Part shown: one piece after another, positions 1 to 9,586 of the stretch
Layout: each line of letters begins with the position of its first letter
Numbering within the stretch: the stretch's first letter is position 1
DNA from: Aggregatibacter kilianii
Lineage (GTDB): Bacteria > Pseudomonadota > Gammaproteobacteria > Enterobacterales > Pasteurellaceae
Assembly (NCBI RefSeq): GCF_003130255.1
Contig: NZ_NRCN01000001.1
Location: forward strand, 862,501 to 926,500
Direction: 5' to 3'
DNA length: 64,000 bases
The notes under the pieces: generated by a model
Told to the model about the DNA's origin: nothing
Databases searched by the model: none
Seen by the model: the letters and a program-made list of their open reading frames with translations, nothing else
Position numbers and translations under genes: made by a program

Positions 1-185
1 GATTCTACGCGGTATTAGCGACAGTTTCCCGTCGTTATCCCCCTCCATAAGCCAGCTCCCCAAGCATTACTCACCCGTCCGCCACTCGTCAGCATAAGTA
101 CCAGTACTTACCTGCTACCGTTCGAGTTGCATGTGTTAAGCCTGCCGCCAGCGTTCAATCTGAGCCAGGATCAAACTCTTCAATT
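1..185 (-). rRNA. rrs: 16S ribosomal RNA, 5' end (partial)
   Basis: Read on the minus strand, the segment contains the universal 16S 5' sequence AGAGTTTGATCCTGGCTCAG followed by ATTGAACGCTGGCGGCAGGC, the typical gammaproteobacterial start. The mature 5' end lies near position 185, at AATTGAAGAG. Only about the first 185 bases are present; the rest of the gene and its operon run off the left edge of the window. Confidence 0.97.
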
Positions 186-324
186 CAAAAAGTTTAATCG
201 CTCAATACTGCTAGCTAATTAATCTATCTATAAATAAACGATTGTTTCGTAGCACTATTCAGTTCAATTTTAAAATTCTTTTAAAAACGAATCTTCAAGT
301 GCCCACACAGTTTGTCTGATTGAT

Positions 325-377
325 TGTTAAAGAACAAAAAACGACGCGCTGTTTAGTGCTTTACAACGGCGCGTCGT
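325..377 (-). promoter_or_regulatory. rrn leader antitermination signals: boxB-like hairpin and boxA
   Basis: In minus-strand order there is a hairpin with 9-bp arms (377-369 and 349-341, ACGACGCGC pairing with GCGCGTCGT), then a T run, then TGTTCTTTAACA at 336-325. The last is close to the E. coli rrn boxA TGCTCTTTAACA. Hairpin followed by boxA is the boxB-boxA order of rrn leaders, where the Nus/SuhB complex is recruited to prevent Rho termination. The T run makes the hairpin resemble an intrinsic terminator. Confidence 0.75.
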
Positions 378-387
378 TGTGGGGCGT

Positions 388-415
388 ATTATAGGTTTTT
401 ATCACAACCTTGCAA
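388..415 (-). promoter_or_regulatory. rRNA operon promoter
   Basis: On the minus strand, TTGCAA (415-410) is separated by 16 bases from a perfect TATAAT (393-388). A C-rich stretch (ACGCCCCAC) follows in the discriminator region, as in stringently controlled rRNA promoters. The sequence upstream of the -35 is A/T rich and could serve as an UP element. It drives the 16S gene about 200 bases downstream. Confidence 0.8.
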
Positions 416-461
416 CCCCTTTTTGCAATTTTTTGCAAAATATTTTTCAATTGATTATTTT

Positions 462-1019
462 TTAGATCTTTTGACTAAAAATTAAACTTGGCAGTTCCGC
501 AATAGAATCTAAAACATGGTCTGCTTCATCTTCCTCCTTTGCGGTAACCTCTTTGCCCGTTCTCACTAAAATATTCGTTCTGATCTTTGCGCCTTGGCCT
601 GCAAATATATCCTCGACTTTATCACCGATCATAATCGACCTTGCCGGATCAATATTCAATTCTTCAATCGCCTGCAACAACATCCCCGATTTAGGCTTGC
701 GACAGTCACAATCCTGTTTAAATTCCGCAAGTTTTGCCTCCGGATGATGCGGGCAGTAATAGATGCCGTCCAAATCCACACCACGATCTGCCAATGACCA
801 ATCCATCCACTCCGTTAATTGCAAAAATTCCTGTTCGGTAAAATAACCTCGGGCAATACCTGATTGATTTGTCACTAATACTAATAAATATCCCATTTCC
901 TTTAATTTTTTAAGTGCTTCAATACTTCCTTCAATAAAGTGAAAATCATCGATTTTATGTACATATCCATAATCAATATTTAATGTGCCATCACGATCTA
1001 AAAACACTGCTTTGTTCAT
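462..1019 (-). CDS. gmhB: D-glycero-beta-D-manno-heptose 1,7-bisphosphate 7-phosphatase
   Basis: This HAD-superfamily phosphatase removes the C7 phosphate of heptose bisphosphate in the cytoplasmic ADP-heptose pathway that supplies the LPS inner core. The nucleophile motif FLDRDGTLN is at the N-terminus, followed by the VTNQSG motif II, a zinc-binding CPHHP...CDCRKP loop typical of GmhB, and the MIGDK motif IV. I place the start at 1019 ([11 protein letters not shown]), giving 185 residues, the usual family length. AGGAAG sits just upstream, and the open frame extending to 1079 adds a non-homologous lysine-rich tail. It is divergent from metN. Confidence 0.93.
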   Translation of the reverse strand: MNKAVFLDRDGTLNIDYGYVHKIDDFHFIEGSIEALKKLKEMGYLLVLVTNQSGIARGYFTEQEFLQLTEWMDWSLADRGVDLDGIYYCPHHPEAKLAEFKQDCDCRKPKSGMLLQAIEELNIDPARSIMIGDKVEDIFAGQGAKIRTNILVRTGKEVTAKEEDEADHVLDSIAELPSLIFSQKI

Positions 1020-1139
1020 TTTATTCTTCCTATAGTTGAGTTCCTTAACGATTATCTTCTTTATTTTCGCACCATGCAAACACCTGCTATTTTATTCTAG
1101 CTAAGAACAAACAATTATAATAATATGGCGGATAAAATG

Positions 1140-1167
1140 TTGACACGGCATTCTAGACGTCTAGAAT
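1140..1167 (+). promoter_or_regulatory. metNIQ promoter overlapped by a MetJ operator
   Basis: A -35 TTGACA (1140-1145), a 16-base spacer and a -10 TAGAAT (1162-1167) precede metN. The 18-bp perfect palindrome ATTCTAGACGTCTAGAAT (1150-1167) covers the spacer and -10 and contains the consensus met box AGACGTCT. It can be read as two adjacent 8-base half operators, the arrangement bound cooperatively by the S-adenosylmethionine-dependent repressor MetJ. Repression when methionine is plentiful is inferred from this layout. Confidence 0.85.
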
Positions 1168-1211
1168 ACAAACTTAATTTTCATAAATAAGTAAAGAATC
1201 AAAGGGCTTAT

Positions 1212-2249
1212 ATGATTAAGCTAAAAAATGTAAGCAAAATTTTCAACGTTTCAGGCAAAAAACTGACCGCACTTGATAATGTTTCCTTAGAGATTCCGAA
1301 AGGCCATATCTGTGGTGTTATCGGCGCGTCCGGTGCAGGCAAAAGCACCCTAATTCGTTGTGTAAACCTATTGGAAAAACCCTCTGAGGGCTCGGTCATC
1401 ATTGATGGCAATGATCTTACCCAATTAAGTGATGCCGAATTAGTATTAGAACGTCGTAATATCGGCATGATTTTTCAACATTTTAATTTGCTAAGCTCAC
1501 GCACCGTTTTCGGTAATGTGGCACTCCCCTTAGAATTAGAAGGCGTACCCCAAAAGGACATCGAAGCCAAAGTAAATGAATTACTGTCATTAGTCGGTCT
1601 AAGTGATAAAAAAAATGTTTATCCTGCTAATTTATCCGGCGGACAAAAACAGCGCGTTGCCATTGCACGTGCACTAGCAAGCGATCCTAAAGTGTTATTA
1701 TGTGACGAAGCCACCAGTGCCTTGGATCCGGCCACCACACATTCCATCTTAAAATTATTAAAAGAAATCAACCGCACTTTAGGCATCACCATTCTCTTAA
1801 TTACCCACGAAATGGATGTTGTCAAACGCATTTGTGATTTAGTCGCCATTATCGATCACGGCAAACTGGTGGAGCAAGGTTCGGTGAGCGACATTTTCTC
1901 TAATCCGAAAACCGAACTGGCGCAACAATTTATTCGTTCTACCTTTAATGTCAATTTGCCGGATGAATATCTCGATAATCTGTTACAAACGCCGAAACAC
2001 GCTAAGTCCTACCCAATTATCAAATTTGAATTTACCGGACGCTCCGTGGATGCACCATTGTTATCCCAAGCTTCCAAAAAATTCGGTGTGGAATTAAGCA
2101 TCTTAACCTCGCAAATTGAATATGCCGGCGGTGTAAAATTTGGGTTCACGGTGGCTGAAGTAGAAGGTGATGAAGACGCCATCACACAAACTAAAATTTA
2201 TTTAATGGAAAACAATGTACGCGTTGAGGTATTAGGCTATGTGGAATGA
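1212..2249 (+). CDS. metN: Methionine ABC transporter ATP-binding protein
   Basis: ATPase subunit of the MetNIQ D/L-methionine importer, on the cytoplasmic face. Walker [10 protein letters not shown] is at residues 38-46, the Q-loop region follows, and the signature LSGGQKQR precedes the Walker B LLCDEAT. The C-terminal part (about residues 265-345) is the NIL/ACT-like domain through which methionine inhibits transport. At 345 residues it has the usual length. AAAGGG precedes the start. It is the first gene of metNIQ, overlaps metI by 11 bases, and lies behind a MetJ-type operator. Confidence 0.96.
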   Translation: MIKLKNVSKIFNVSGKKLTALDNVSLEIPKGHICGVIGASGAGKSTLIRCVNLLEKPSEGSVIIDGNDLTQLSDAELVLERRNIGMIFQHFNLLSSRTVFGNVALPLELEGVPQKDIEAKVNELLSLVGLSDKKNVYPANLSGGQKQRVAIARALASDPKVLLCDEATSALDPATTHSILKLLKEINRTLGITILLITHEMDVVKRICDLVAIIDHGKLVEQGSVSDIFSNPKTELAQQFIRSTFNVNLPDEYLDNLLQTPKHAKSYPIIKFEFTGRSVDAPLLSQASKKFGVELSILTSQIEYAGGVKFGFTVAEVEGDEDAITQTKIYLMENNVRVEVLGYVE

Positions 2250-2916
2250 TTTTTTAACGCAACTTACGCCTCAAATGTGGCAAGCGGTGTGGGTTTCCAC
2301 CTATGAAACCGTGTATATCAGTTTCGCCTCAACCCTTCTAGCAGTGGTCGTCGGTTTACCTTTTGGCGTGCTGACCTTTTTAACCAGCAAAGGTGAAATT
2401 CTGCAGAATTCACGTCTCAATCTGATGCTAAATATCATCATTAACATCGGACGTTCAATCCCGTTTATTATTTTGTTAATTATCTTATTGCCGTTCACCC
2501 GTTTTGTGTTAAATACTACGTTGGGGACAACTGCAGCAATTATCCCGTTAAGCATTTGCGCCATGCCGTTTGTCGCAAGGCTCACCGCGAATGCATTAGT
2601 TGAAATTCCAAAAGGTTTAACGGAAGCGGCAAAAGCCATGGGAGCAACCAACTGGCAAATTATTCGAAAATTCTATTTACCGGAAGCGCTACCAACCTTA
2701 ATTAACGGAATTACCTTAACGTTAGTCACCTTGGTGGGTTACTCCGCTATGGCGGGCATTGTCGGCGGCGGCGGTTTAGGCAGTCTTGCCATCAACTACG
2801 GTGAATATCGCAATATGGTTTACGTCAAGTGGATAACCACGATCATCATCGTGGTATTCGTTATGATTTCACAAAAACTGGGCGATGATTTAGCAAAACG
2901 CGTAGATCATCGTTAA
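2239..2916 (+). CDS. metI: Methionine ABC transporter permease
   Basis: Inner-membrane permease of the MetNIQ importer. The 225-residue protein has several hydrophobic segments and the binding-protein-dependent transport fold. The EAA coupling loop ([22 protein letters not shown]) contacts the MetN ATPase. The length fits MetI of other gammaproteobacteria. The start overlaps the metN 3' end by 11 bases, implying coupled translation. metQ follows after 41 bases. Confidence 0.96.
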   Translation: MWNDFLTQLTPQMWQAVWVSTYETVYISFASTLLAVVVGLPFGVLTFLTSKGEILQNSRLNLMLNIIINIGRSIPFIILLIILLPFTRFVLNTTLGTTAAIIPLSICAMPFVARLTANALVEIPKGLTEAAKAMGATNWQIIRKFYLPEALPTLINGITLTLVTLVGYSAMAGIVGGGGLGSLAINYGEYRNMVYVKWITTIIIVVFVMISQKLGDDLAKRVDHR

Positions 2917-2957
2917 TCAACCAAGCAAACATAGCATCATAAATAAGAGGATTCTTT

Positions 2958-3800
2958 ATGAACTTAAAAAAATTATTAGGCGTAGCAACATTAGCCTCTG
3001 TTTTCGCCCTAACAGCATGTAACGAAGAGAAAAAAGCAGAAGCCGCACCGGCAGGCAAACCGGCAGCAGAGGCGCCGGCAAAAATCAAAGTCGGCGTAAT
3101 GGCGGGTCCTGAGCACGAAGTGGCCGAAATCGCTGCCAGAGTCGCAAAAGAAAAATATAACTTAGACGTAGAGTATGTTTTATTCAACGACTATGCCTTA
3201 CCAAACACGGCCGTTTCCAAAGGCGATTTAGATGCTAACGCCATGCAACACAAACCGTATTTAGACAAAGATTCCCAAGCGAAAGGCTTAAACAACCTCG
3301 TTATCGTGGGCAATACTTTTGTTTATCCGTTAGCGGGCTATTCCAAAAAAATCAAAAGTGTAAATGATTTGCAAGATGGCGCAGTGATTGCCGTACCAAA
3401 TGACCCAAGCAACCTTGCCCGTGCGTTGATTTTATTGGAAAAACAAGGACTCATTAAATTAAAAGATTCAACCAATCTGTTCTCTACTTCCATGGATATC
3501 GTTGAAAATCCAAAACATTTACAAGTGAAAGAAGTGGATACCTCCGTTGCGGCACGCGCCTTAGACGATGTTGATTTGGCTGTGGTGAATAACAACTATG
3601 CCGGTCAGGTTGGCTTGAATGCGCAAGATCACGGCGTGTTCGTGGAAGATAAAGATTCCCCGTATGTAAACATTATCGTATCGCGCACTGATAACAAAGA
3701 TAGCAAAGCGGTACAAGATTTTGTGAAAGCCTACCAAACTCCGGAAGTGGAACAAGAAGCGAAAAAACACTTTAAAGACGGCGTGGTTAAAGGTTGGTAA
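2958..3800 (+). CDS. metQ: Methionine-binding lipoprotein
   Basis: Substrate-binding lipoprotein of the methionine importer, in the NlpA/MetQ family. The signal peptide ends in the lipobox LTAC with lipidated Cys21. A charged Ala/Glu/Lys/Pro linker (to about residue 40) precedes the binding domain, which starts IKVGVMAGPEHEV and continues with the conserved DLDANAMQHKPYL segment. The length of 280 residues is normal. AGAGGATT lies upstream of the start. It is the last gene of the metNIQ operon, followed by a terminator made of two inverted USS copies. Confidence 0.96.
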   Translation: MNLKKLLGVATLASVFALTACNEEKKAEAAPAGKPAAEAPAKIKVGVMAGPEHEVAEIAARVAKEKYNLDVEYVLFNDYALPNTAVSKGDLDANAMQHKPYLDKDSQAKGLNNLVIVGNTFVYPLAGYSKKIKSVNDLQDGAVIAVPNDPSNLARALILLEKQGLIKLKDSTNLFSTSMDIVENPKHLQVKEVDTSVAARALDDVDLAVVNNNYAGQVGLNAQDHGVFVEDKDSPYVNIIVSRTDNKDSKAVQDFVKAYQTPEVEQEAKKHFKDGVVKGW

Positions 3801-3832
3801 TTTGAAGCCACTGTAAAAACACCGTAAAATGA

Positions 3833-3880
3833 GACCGCACTTTCAGCCAATATGAGGTAAAAAAGTGCGGTCATTTTTTT
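3833..3880 (+). terminator. Intrinsic terminator formed by an inverted USS pair
   Basis: GACCGCACTTT (3833-3843) and its exact complement AAAGTGCGGTC (3862-3872) form an 11-bp stem, followed by a run of seven T. Both arms are uptake signal sequences. It lies 32 bases after metQ and would end the metNIQ transcript. Confidence 0.85.
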
Positions 3881-3907
3881 ACACGTTTTTTTACGGAGGA
3901 AATTAAA

Positions 3908-4405
3908 ATGAAAGTCACCAGTTCAGCCATTGAAAATGGACATTTCGCCGACAAATACGGCAAACGGGGGGATCAATTTAGCCCAAACGGCATGCCAACG
4001 TACTCCATTCCTTTTGAGATCACCGACGCACCCGCCGGCACCAAATCCTTCGCGGTAGTGCTAGAGGATAAAGACGCCATCACCGCCTCAGGTTTTGTTT
4101 GGATCCACTGGCTGATTGCCGACTTGGAGCGCACCTCCATTAAGGAAAACGAAAGCCAAAGCGCCACGGATTTCGTGCAAGGTGCAAACAGTTGGGCAAG
4201 TGTATTAGGCAAGTTTGATATCAAAGAAGCCTCCGCTTACGGCGGCATGGCGCCACCGAATTCAAACCATCGCTATGAACTTTATGTTTATGCACTAGAT
4301 ACCAAACTCAACTTGCCACAAGGTTTCCGTTTTAATGACCTGCATTATGCCATGCAAGGCCATATTTTAGACCAAGCCTATTTAGTGGGTTGGTATAACG
4401 TTTAA
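3908..4405 (+). CDS. YbhB/YbcL family Raf kinase inhibitor-like protein (PEBP fold)
   Basis: A 165-residue cytoplasmic protein of the phosphatidylethanolamine-binding superfamily. Family features are the conserved core SFAVVLEDKDA, the WIHWLIADL strand and the APPNSNHRYELYVYAL segment that lines the anion-binding pocket. There is no signal peptide. The start is preceded by an excellent ribosome site (ACGGAGGAA). It stands alone between two terminators. Bacterial members have no firmly established physiological role, and nothing nearby suggests one. Confidence 0.88.
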   Translation: MKVTSSAIENGHFADKYGKRGDQFSPNGMPTYSIPFEITDAPAGTKSFAVVLEDKDAITASGFVWIHWLIADLERTSIKENESQSATDFVQGANSWASVLGKFDIKEASAYGGMAPPNSNHRYELYVYALDTKLNLPQGFRFNDLHYAMQGHILDQAYLVGWYNV

Positions 4406-4420
4406 TGAATCGTTTAAGAA

Positions 4421-4451
4421 AAATCCTCGCGACATTGACGAGGATTTTTTT
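4421..4451 (+). terminator. Intrinsic terminator after the PEBP-family gene
   Basis: AAATCCTCG (4421-4429) pairs with CGAGGATTT (4439-4447) across a 9-base loop and is followed by further T residues to 4451. It lies just downstream of the stop codon at 4405. Confidence 0.88.
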
Positions 4452-4455
4452 ATGA

Positions 4456-4995
<540 letters not shown>

Positions 4996-4999
4996 CCAA

Positions 5000-5021
5000 A
5001 AGCCCATCGTTTGATGGGCTT
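5000..5021 (+). terminator. Intrinsic terminator after trmL
   Basis: AAGCCCATC (5000-5008) and GATGGGCTT (5013-5021) form a 9-bp stem with a 4-base loop directly after the trmL stop. The T run is short (TTATTT). A USS follows at about 5031. Confidence 0.75.
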
Positions 5022-5070
5022 ATTTCGCTAAAGTGCGGTCGTTTTTCCTCGCGTTTTTTACGACAAATTC

Positions 5071-5946
5071 CTACCGCACTTTTAACGCTGTCGCCATATT
5101 TTCCCGTAGCTGTTCCAACATAGCATAACGTTTGCGATACATAGAACGTTTGTTACTTGGAATATCATCCATGTTCTTGGTTTCAAAATGTAGCGGTAAC
5201 TCCCAATATTCACCAAGTTTCCCCGCGGATTCGGCAAAGATCGCATCATAGTCCACCACATACCGCTTGCTTTGCACGAAACGGGATTTGTTTTGATATT
5301 TATGTGGAATGCCCCAAAGCGCGGAATACCCCAAGGTGACAGTTAAAGCTTTCATTGCCTCCACCATTAAATAGGCCGGACGCAAACCGTGGCATTTTTT
5401 AGTGAGCAATTTTACCATCTCTTTTGAACCTTCAAAGTTCGGACCTTGAATCACGGCGATCAAGAGCGCATGCTGCACTTTCCCGAAGGTTAATAAATAA
5501 ATCAATTCCCCTGTTGGCACATGGGTTAATTCCAATGTCCAAAATCCCTCCATTGGCTGATGCTCGCTCAGTTTCAAGGTCAACTCAAACTCCGGAATCA
5601 CCTCGCCAAAGGAAATCGGCTGTTGCCAAAGTGGCGGCAAACCAAGTGCGGTCAATTTTTTCGGTAAAAACGTCAGGTTGTCGCACATTTCATCAAAGCG
5701 TTGTTTCGTGTTAAAACGCTTATCCAAAAAACGATGTACCAACGGATAACTAAAATTCGGGTGAGCATTGAGTAAAGTGGCTAATGACGGATCTTGATTC
5801 ACAAAACGCTCGAATTTTTTGATGATTCGCCAATGTAAAAGCGAACGCAAATGATAGCGAAAACGCTTCATACGATAAGATTTTTTTCCCTGATCCGGAT
5901 ATAAAAACAGCGGATTAGGCCATTGATAAAGGCTCTGTTCGGTCAT
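5071..5946 (-). CDS. VirK/YbjX family protein (DUF535)
   Basis: A 291-residue protein of the VirK/YbjX (DUF535) family. The conserved central block LLTFGKVQHALLIAVIQGP and the C-terminal SKRYVVDYDAIF and MYRKRYAMLEQL segments are present. There is no signal peptide or membrane segment. Family members are linked to virulence in Shigella (VirK) and envelope properties in Salmonella, but no biochemical activity is established. The C-terminal codons run into a USS (ACCGCACTTT near 5073). It is convergent with trmL and divergent from engB. Confidence 0.87.
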   Translation of the reverse strand: MTEQSLYQWPNPLFLYPDQGKKSYRMKRFRYHLRSLLHWRIIKKFERFVNQDPSLATLLNAHPNFSYPLVHRFLDKRFNTKQRFDEMCDNLTFLPKKLTALGLPPLWQQPISFGEVIPEFELTLKLSEHQPMEGFWTLELTHVPTGELIYLLTFGKVQHALLIAVIQGPNFEGSKEMVKLLTKKCHGLRPAYLMVEAMKALTVTLGYSALWGIPHKYQNKSRFVQSKRYVVDYDAIFAESAGKLGEYWELPLHFETKNMDDIPSNKRSMYRKRYAMLEQLRENMATALKVR

Positions 5947-6094
5947 TGGTATTATTTAAGTTTAAAAATGAATAAAAAATTAGCGCGTATTTTCGCATAA
6001 TCGATACTTTTTTGCATTTTTTTATCGTTTTTTTAGGCTTGATAAAGTATGCTAGCCGCCAATTTCATCGACCAATCACCTATGAGACGGAAAA

Positions 6095-6709
6095 ATGTCG
6101 GATATCAAACTGAATTATCATAAAACCCATTTTCTTACCAGTGCGCCAAATCTAAAAAGCTTACCTGAAGACAGTGGCATTGAAATCGCCTTTGCCGGAC
6201 GCTCCAACGCAGGAAAATCCACTGCACTAAATGCGCTCACTAACCAAAAAAACTTAGCCAGAACCTCCAAAACGCCGGGACGCACTCAATTAATTAATCT
6301 TTTTGAAGTGGAACCGCAATGTAAATTGGTGGATTTACCCGGCTATGGCTATGCTGCCGTGCCGGAACAAATGAAACAGCAATGGCAACACGCCTTGGGT
6401 GAATATTTGCAAAAACGCGAATGCCTTGCGGGTATCATCGTTTTAATGGATATCCGTCATCCGTTAAAAGATTTGGATCAGCAAATGATTGAATGGGCGG
6501 TATCTGCCGACCTGCCGATTTTATTGCTCCTCACCAAGGCCGATAAACTCAGCCAAAGCGAACGTAGCAAACAAGTCAAAATGGTACGCGAAGCTATTTT
6601 GCCGTTTCAAGGCGATATTCAAGTGGAAGCCTTCTCTGCCCTAAAACGCACGGGCATCGACCGCCTCGCCGCTAAATTAGATAGTTGGTTTGCTCCGAAT
6701 TTTGCATAA
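6095..6709 (+). CDS. engB: Ribosome biogenesis GTP-binding protein EngB (YsxC/YihA)
   Basis: Essential GTPase that assists late 50S subunit assembly. The P-loop GRSNAGKS is at residues 35-42. The switch region carries KTPGRTQ, followed by G3 DLPGYGYA and G4 TKAD. At 204 residues it matches the family length. The start follows GAGACGG and agrees with the usual N-terminal extension before the G domain. It sits directly upstream of comM, as in other Pasteurellaceae, but the long hairpin between them suggests separate transcription. Confidence 0.95.
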   Translation: MSDIKLNYHKTHFLTSAPNLKSLPEDSGIEIAFAGRSNAGKSTALNALTNQKNLARTSKTPGRTQLINLFEVEPQCKLVDLPGYGYAAVPEQMKQQWQHALGEYLQKRECLAGIIVLMDIRHPLKDLDQQMIEWAVSADLPILLLLTKADKLSQSERSKQVKMVREAILPFQGDIQVEAFSALKRTGIDRLAAKLDSWFAPNFA

Positions 6710-6738
6710 TTAAATCCCTGTTTTGCGATCCATCTCCC

Positions 6739-6780
6739 AAAAAAGTGTGTTTGAAGTAGCCTTCACAACACGCTTTTTTT
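6739..6780 (+). terminator. Intrinsic terminator between engB and comM
   Basis: An A-rich left arm (AAAAAAGTGTGTT) pairs with AACACGCTTTTTT, with one G-T wobble, around an inner TGAAG-TAGC-CTTCA hairpin. It ends in a run of seven T. It follows engB and ends 33 bases before the comM start. Confidence 0.85.
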
Positions 6781-6813
6781 ATGTTGTCACTCCTATTATT
6801 TACGGAGGACAAA

Positions 6814-7674
6814 ATGTCTTTAGCCATCGTTTACAGTCGTGCTTCAATGGGCGTGCAGGCGCCTTTAGTGACGATTGAAGTGCATTTAAGTAACGGCAAG
6901 CCTAACTTTACGTTGGTTGGATTGCCGGAAAAAACTGTTAAAGAAGCACAAGATCGGGTTCGTAGTGCATTGCTGAATGCCGAATTCAAATATCCCGCCA
7001 AACGCATTACCGTCAATCTCGCACCGGCTGATTTACCCAAAGAAGGCGGACGTTTTGACTTACCTATTGCTATCGGTATGCTTGCGGCTTCAGGCTATAT
7101 TGATGCGGAAAAATTAAAACAATTTGAATTTATCGGTGAGTTGGCATTAACCGGTCAACTCCGCGCGGTACATGGCGTAATTCCTGCCATTTTGGCTGCC
7201 AAAAAAGCAAAACGAAAATGTATTATCGCTTATGGCAATGCCAATGAGGCCTCATTGGTCTCCGATCAAGAAACGTATTTTGCCCATTCATTGCTTGAAG
7301 TTGTGCAATTTCTCAATAATCAAGGGGAACTGCCTTTAGCAAAGGACATGACGGCTCAAAGTGCGGTGGATTTTAGCGGCGAAAATCAAAAAGATCTCAC
7401 GGATATTATCGGTCAACAACACGCCAAGCGGGCGCTGATTATTGCCGCAGCCGGGCAACATAACTTGTTATTTCTGGGCCCACCCGGCACCGGTAAAACC
7501 ATGCTTGCCAGTCGTTTAACGGGGCTGTTACCGGAAATGACCGACCAAGAGGCCATCGAAACCGCCTCCGTTGCCAGTCTCGTGCAAAATGAACTGAATT
7601 TTCATAATTGGAAACAACGCCCTTTCCGCGCCCCACATCACAGCGCGTCCACGCCGGCTTTAGTGGGAGGCGGC
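6814..7674 (+). pseudogene. comM: comM, 5' portion (interrupted by a Tn7-like transposon)
   Basis: N-terminal 287 codons of ComM (YifB), an AAA+ hexameric helicase that drives branch migration and extends heteroduplex during natural transformation. The N-terminal Lon-protease-like domain (LVGLPEKTVKEAQDRVR; PADLPKEGGRFDLPIA) and Walker A GPPGTGKT (residues 222-229) are intact. The frame then meets the transposon end, which adds one Cys codon and a stop at 7678-7680. The start at 6814 follows ACGGAGG; an in-frame ATG at 6781 lacks a ribosome site. Loss of the C-terminal half, with Walker B and the arginine finger region, should abolish ATPase function. Confidence 0.96.
7670..7674. repeat. Target-site duplication, left copy (GCGGC)
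   Basis: GCGGC immediately precedes the left transposon end and is repeated exactly at 18646-18650 after the right end. Five bases is the duplication length made by Tn7-family transposases. Confidence 0.93.
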
Positions 7675-7718
7675 TGTTAAAATGACAAATAACTGTCAAA
7701 AGATACAAATAATTGTCA
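7675..7718. repeat. Transposon left end with two TnsB-site-like repeats
   Basis: Beyond the terminal TGT, two near-identical direct repeats, ACAAATAACTGTCA (7685-7698) and ACAAATAATTGTCA (7705-7718), are spaced 20 bases apart. The right end, read inward, starts with the related ACAAATAAGTGGCA. Repeats of this kind at Tn7 ends are TnsB binding sites. A weaker third copy may lie near 7752-7765. Confidence 0.75.
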
Positions 7719-7781
7719 CCTTATAATCCAAATCATTTATAATCTACTTGTCTATTTAACTGACTGAAAAGGAAGTGGATT

Positions 7782-9527
7782 ATGTCATATTTCGGCAAGA
7801 ATAATTTAGAGAGAGTTCGCTGGCGTTGTTCACTTAATTTAGAAAAGTATTTTGAAAAACCTCTTCGCGGTTTTTACAATAAAGAACATGAGTACGTTGC
7901 CACTTGGTATGAAAACCGTCTTTCACTAGATAAATCTAAAACACTCGTTGAAGTCACTTTTATCAATTTAACCAATCCTACCTATACAAACAAGAAAACA
8001 GGTGAAGAATGCCAAAGTTTCTTTAAGATTGCTTTACCTATCAACTACCTGCATAAAATTCCATTCGGCAGTATTTGGAAGAATGGTGAGTCGGAATATA
8101 AGTTTAAACTTAAAGAGTTTAAAGTTACCTTTTCAAAGAGTGAGGGATTAACCTATGAGCCACTTTGGGTAAATAAGGAATCTCATCCATTTGAAGCAGA
8201 TAAATACGTTCATTCAGCTTATTTGAAAATATTTAAAAGCGATGGAAATCAGTTACTTGTTATTAAGCCTGAAGGTGATAGTAAGTCTTATATTGTTCAT
8301 CCGTTACACTTCTTTATGGCTCACTATGGTTATTCGAGCGAGTTAAAACGCATCTTGATTACAGACAACTGGAGTAAGGTTGAGAAGAAATTACACCTGA
8401 ATGAATTTTTCAAAGAAAAAGGCGTGTTCGTACCGAATAACCTTTCCACGAAAGACGCGGTGTTTCTTTATCACTTGAAATATGACGCTTACACAAAAAC
8501 AGTCGTAAAAGATATAACGACTAAAATCATCTTTTCTAAAGGTCAAGAAAGACCGCACTATCGCATTCCTTGCTGGCACGACAAACCAATCATGCTTTCA
8601 TTCTATGGTATTGAGTTAGGAAATTCAGTGCTTTGCTGCCAAATTACAGGGATTAGCCAACCACAAGGCGAGCCAATTAACCTTTATTACCATTCTGCAA
8701 TAAAAACAAATAAAGGTGGTAAAGGACAAAAAGACGGAGAACCTCAATACAGAACTCGAAAACAAGAGCGAGAACATGAACTTGAAAAGCTCGATATTGC
8801 ATTAGATAACGTGAATAACCTTGTAACGGCTGATGTTATTGAACATCTGAAATTACTTGGTGAAGAGCGAACAATTAACCGTATTCAGCTTGTTCAAGAA
8901 ACTGAAAAAGGTGGCAAAGTTAAATTCTTAAATTACGATGAACCAGAAAATTACGGTGTAGGTGAGAAACAAGGAAAAACAGGTCTTACAGGCATTGCCA
9001 ACTGTTTCTATGATATTCCAAATACGGATGAAATCAAAGGAAAATCACGCCTTGATACCGTTTGGGAACATGCTAAACGTCTACGCAATGAACAAGGTGC
9101 TAAGGTCTATTGGTACACACCTAAACTAGGATTTAACGAAAACGATAAGTTTACGTTAGTCTCATTAGAAGAAATCCTTGATTCTCTGGAACAATACTAT
9201 CCCATCGCAACGTTAATATTGCGAGTAGATGTGCAACAAAGAACATTCTTTGTACTAAGTTTTCCTGCGAGAAACGAAAAAGAAAACTCAGGCTTTAGTA
9301 GCGTGCTCTACGAACCGCAGAATATACAACAGTTCTTATCAAGCGAAGTAGATATTGAGAGTCGAAGTGAGAACTTATTTAAATTGTTTATTGAAATTAT
9401 ATCAAGTGAAGGCGTAAGTAGCGATTATGTGGATTCTAAGGACGGAAAAATGTCGTTATTTAGACACAAGGAGGCTAAAAAGACAAATAATAATTGGGTT
9501 TGGAACGGGGTTAGAAAATTACTTTAG
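7782..9527 (+). CDS. tnsE: TnsE-like transposition protein
   Basis: A 581-residue protein that I assign by pattern to TnsE, the selector that directs Tn7 to replicating, conjugating DNA through the beta sliding clamp. Support is modest. A segment near residue 173 (HPLHFFMAHYG) sits where Tn7 TnsE has its clamp-contact region. A middle block (LSFYGIELGNSVLC) recalls the TnsE strand before its charged linker, which here is the basic/acidic stretch KQEREHELEKL. The C-terminal part (from about residue 440) resembles the DNA-binding TnsE_C domain and ends with an RH...W..VRKLL pattern. AAGGAAG precedes the start. Unlike in Tn7, the gene lies alone at the left end facing inward. Its last codons and stop fall in a 71-bp segment copied from tnsC. 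A cargo gene of unknown function is the alternative. Confidence 0.6.
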   Translation: MSYFGKNNLERVRWRCSLNLEKYFEKPLRGFYNKEHEYVATWYENRLSLDKSKTLVEVTFINLTNPTYTNKKTGEECQSFFKIALPINYLHKIPFGSIWKNGESEYKFKLKEFKVTFSKSEGLTYEPLWVNKESHPFEADKYVHSAYLKIFKSDGNQLLVIKPEGDSKSYIVHPLHFFMAHYGYSSELKRILITDNWSKVEKKLHLNEFFKEKGVFVPNNLSTKDAVFLYHLKYDAYTKTVVKDITTKIIFSKGQERPHYRIPCWHDKPIMLSFYGIELGNSVLCCQITGISQPQGEPINLYYHSAIKTNKGGKGQKDGEPQYRTRKQEREHELEKLDIALDNVNNLVTADVIEHLKLLGEERTINRIQLVQETEKGGKVKFLNYDEPENYGVGEKQGKTGLTGIANCFYDIPNTDEIKGKSRLDTVWEHAKRLRNEQGAKVYWYTPKLGFNENDKFTLVSLEEILDSLEQYYPIATLILRVDVQQRTFFVLSFPARNEKENSGFSSVLYEPQNIQQFLSSEVDIESRSENLFKLFIEIISSEGVSSDYVDSKDGKMSLFRHKEAKKTNNNWVWNGVRKLL

Positions 9528-9586
9528 ACATTATTGAGCATAACGCATGGGTACAACCAACACAGGGCTTTCGAAAAATTATCAGG
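9516..9586 (+). repeat. 71-bp inverted repeat, copy 1 (tnsC end/tniQ start sequence behind tnsE)
   Basis: This segment equals the minus-strand sequence of 15021-15091 at 70 of 71 positions. It holds the last codons of tnsC (LDIIEHN.WVQPTQGF) and the tniQ start codon (ATG at 9547). The tnsE stop (9525-9527) lies inside it. The two copies are inverted relative to each other and enclose 5,434 bp that contain tniQ, tnsF and all cargo. Confidence 0.95.
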
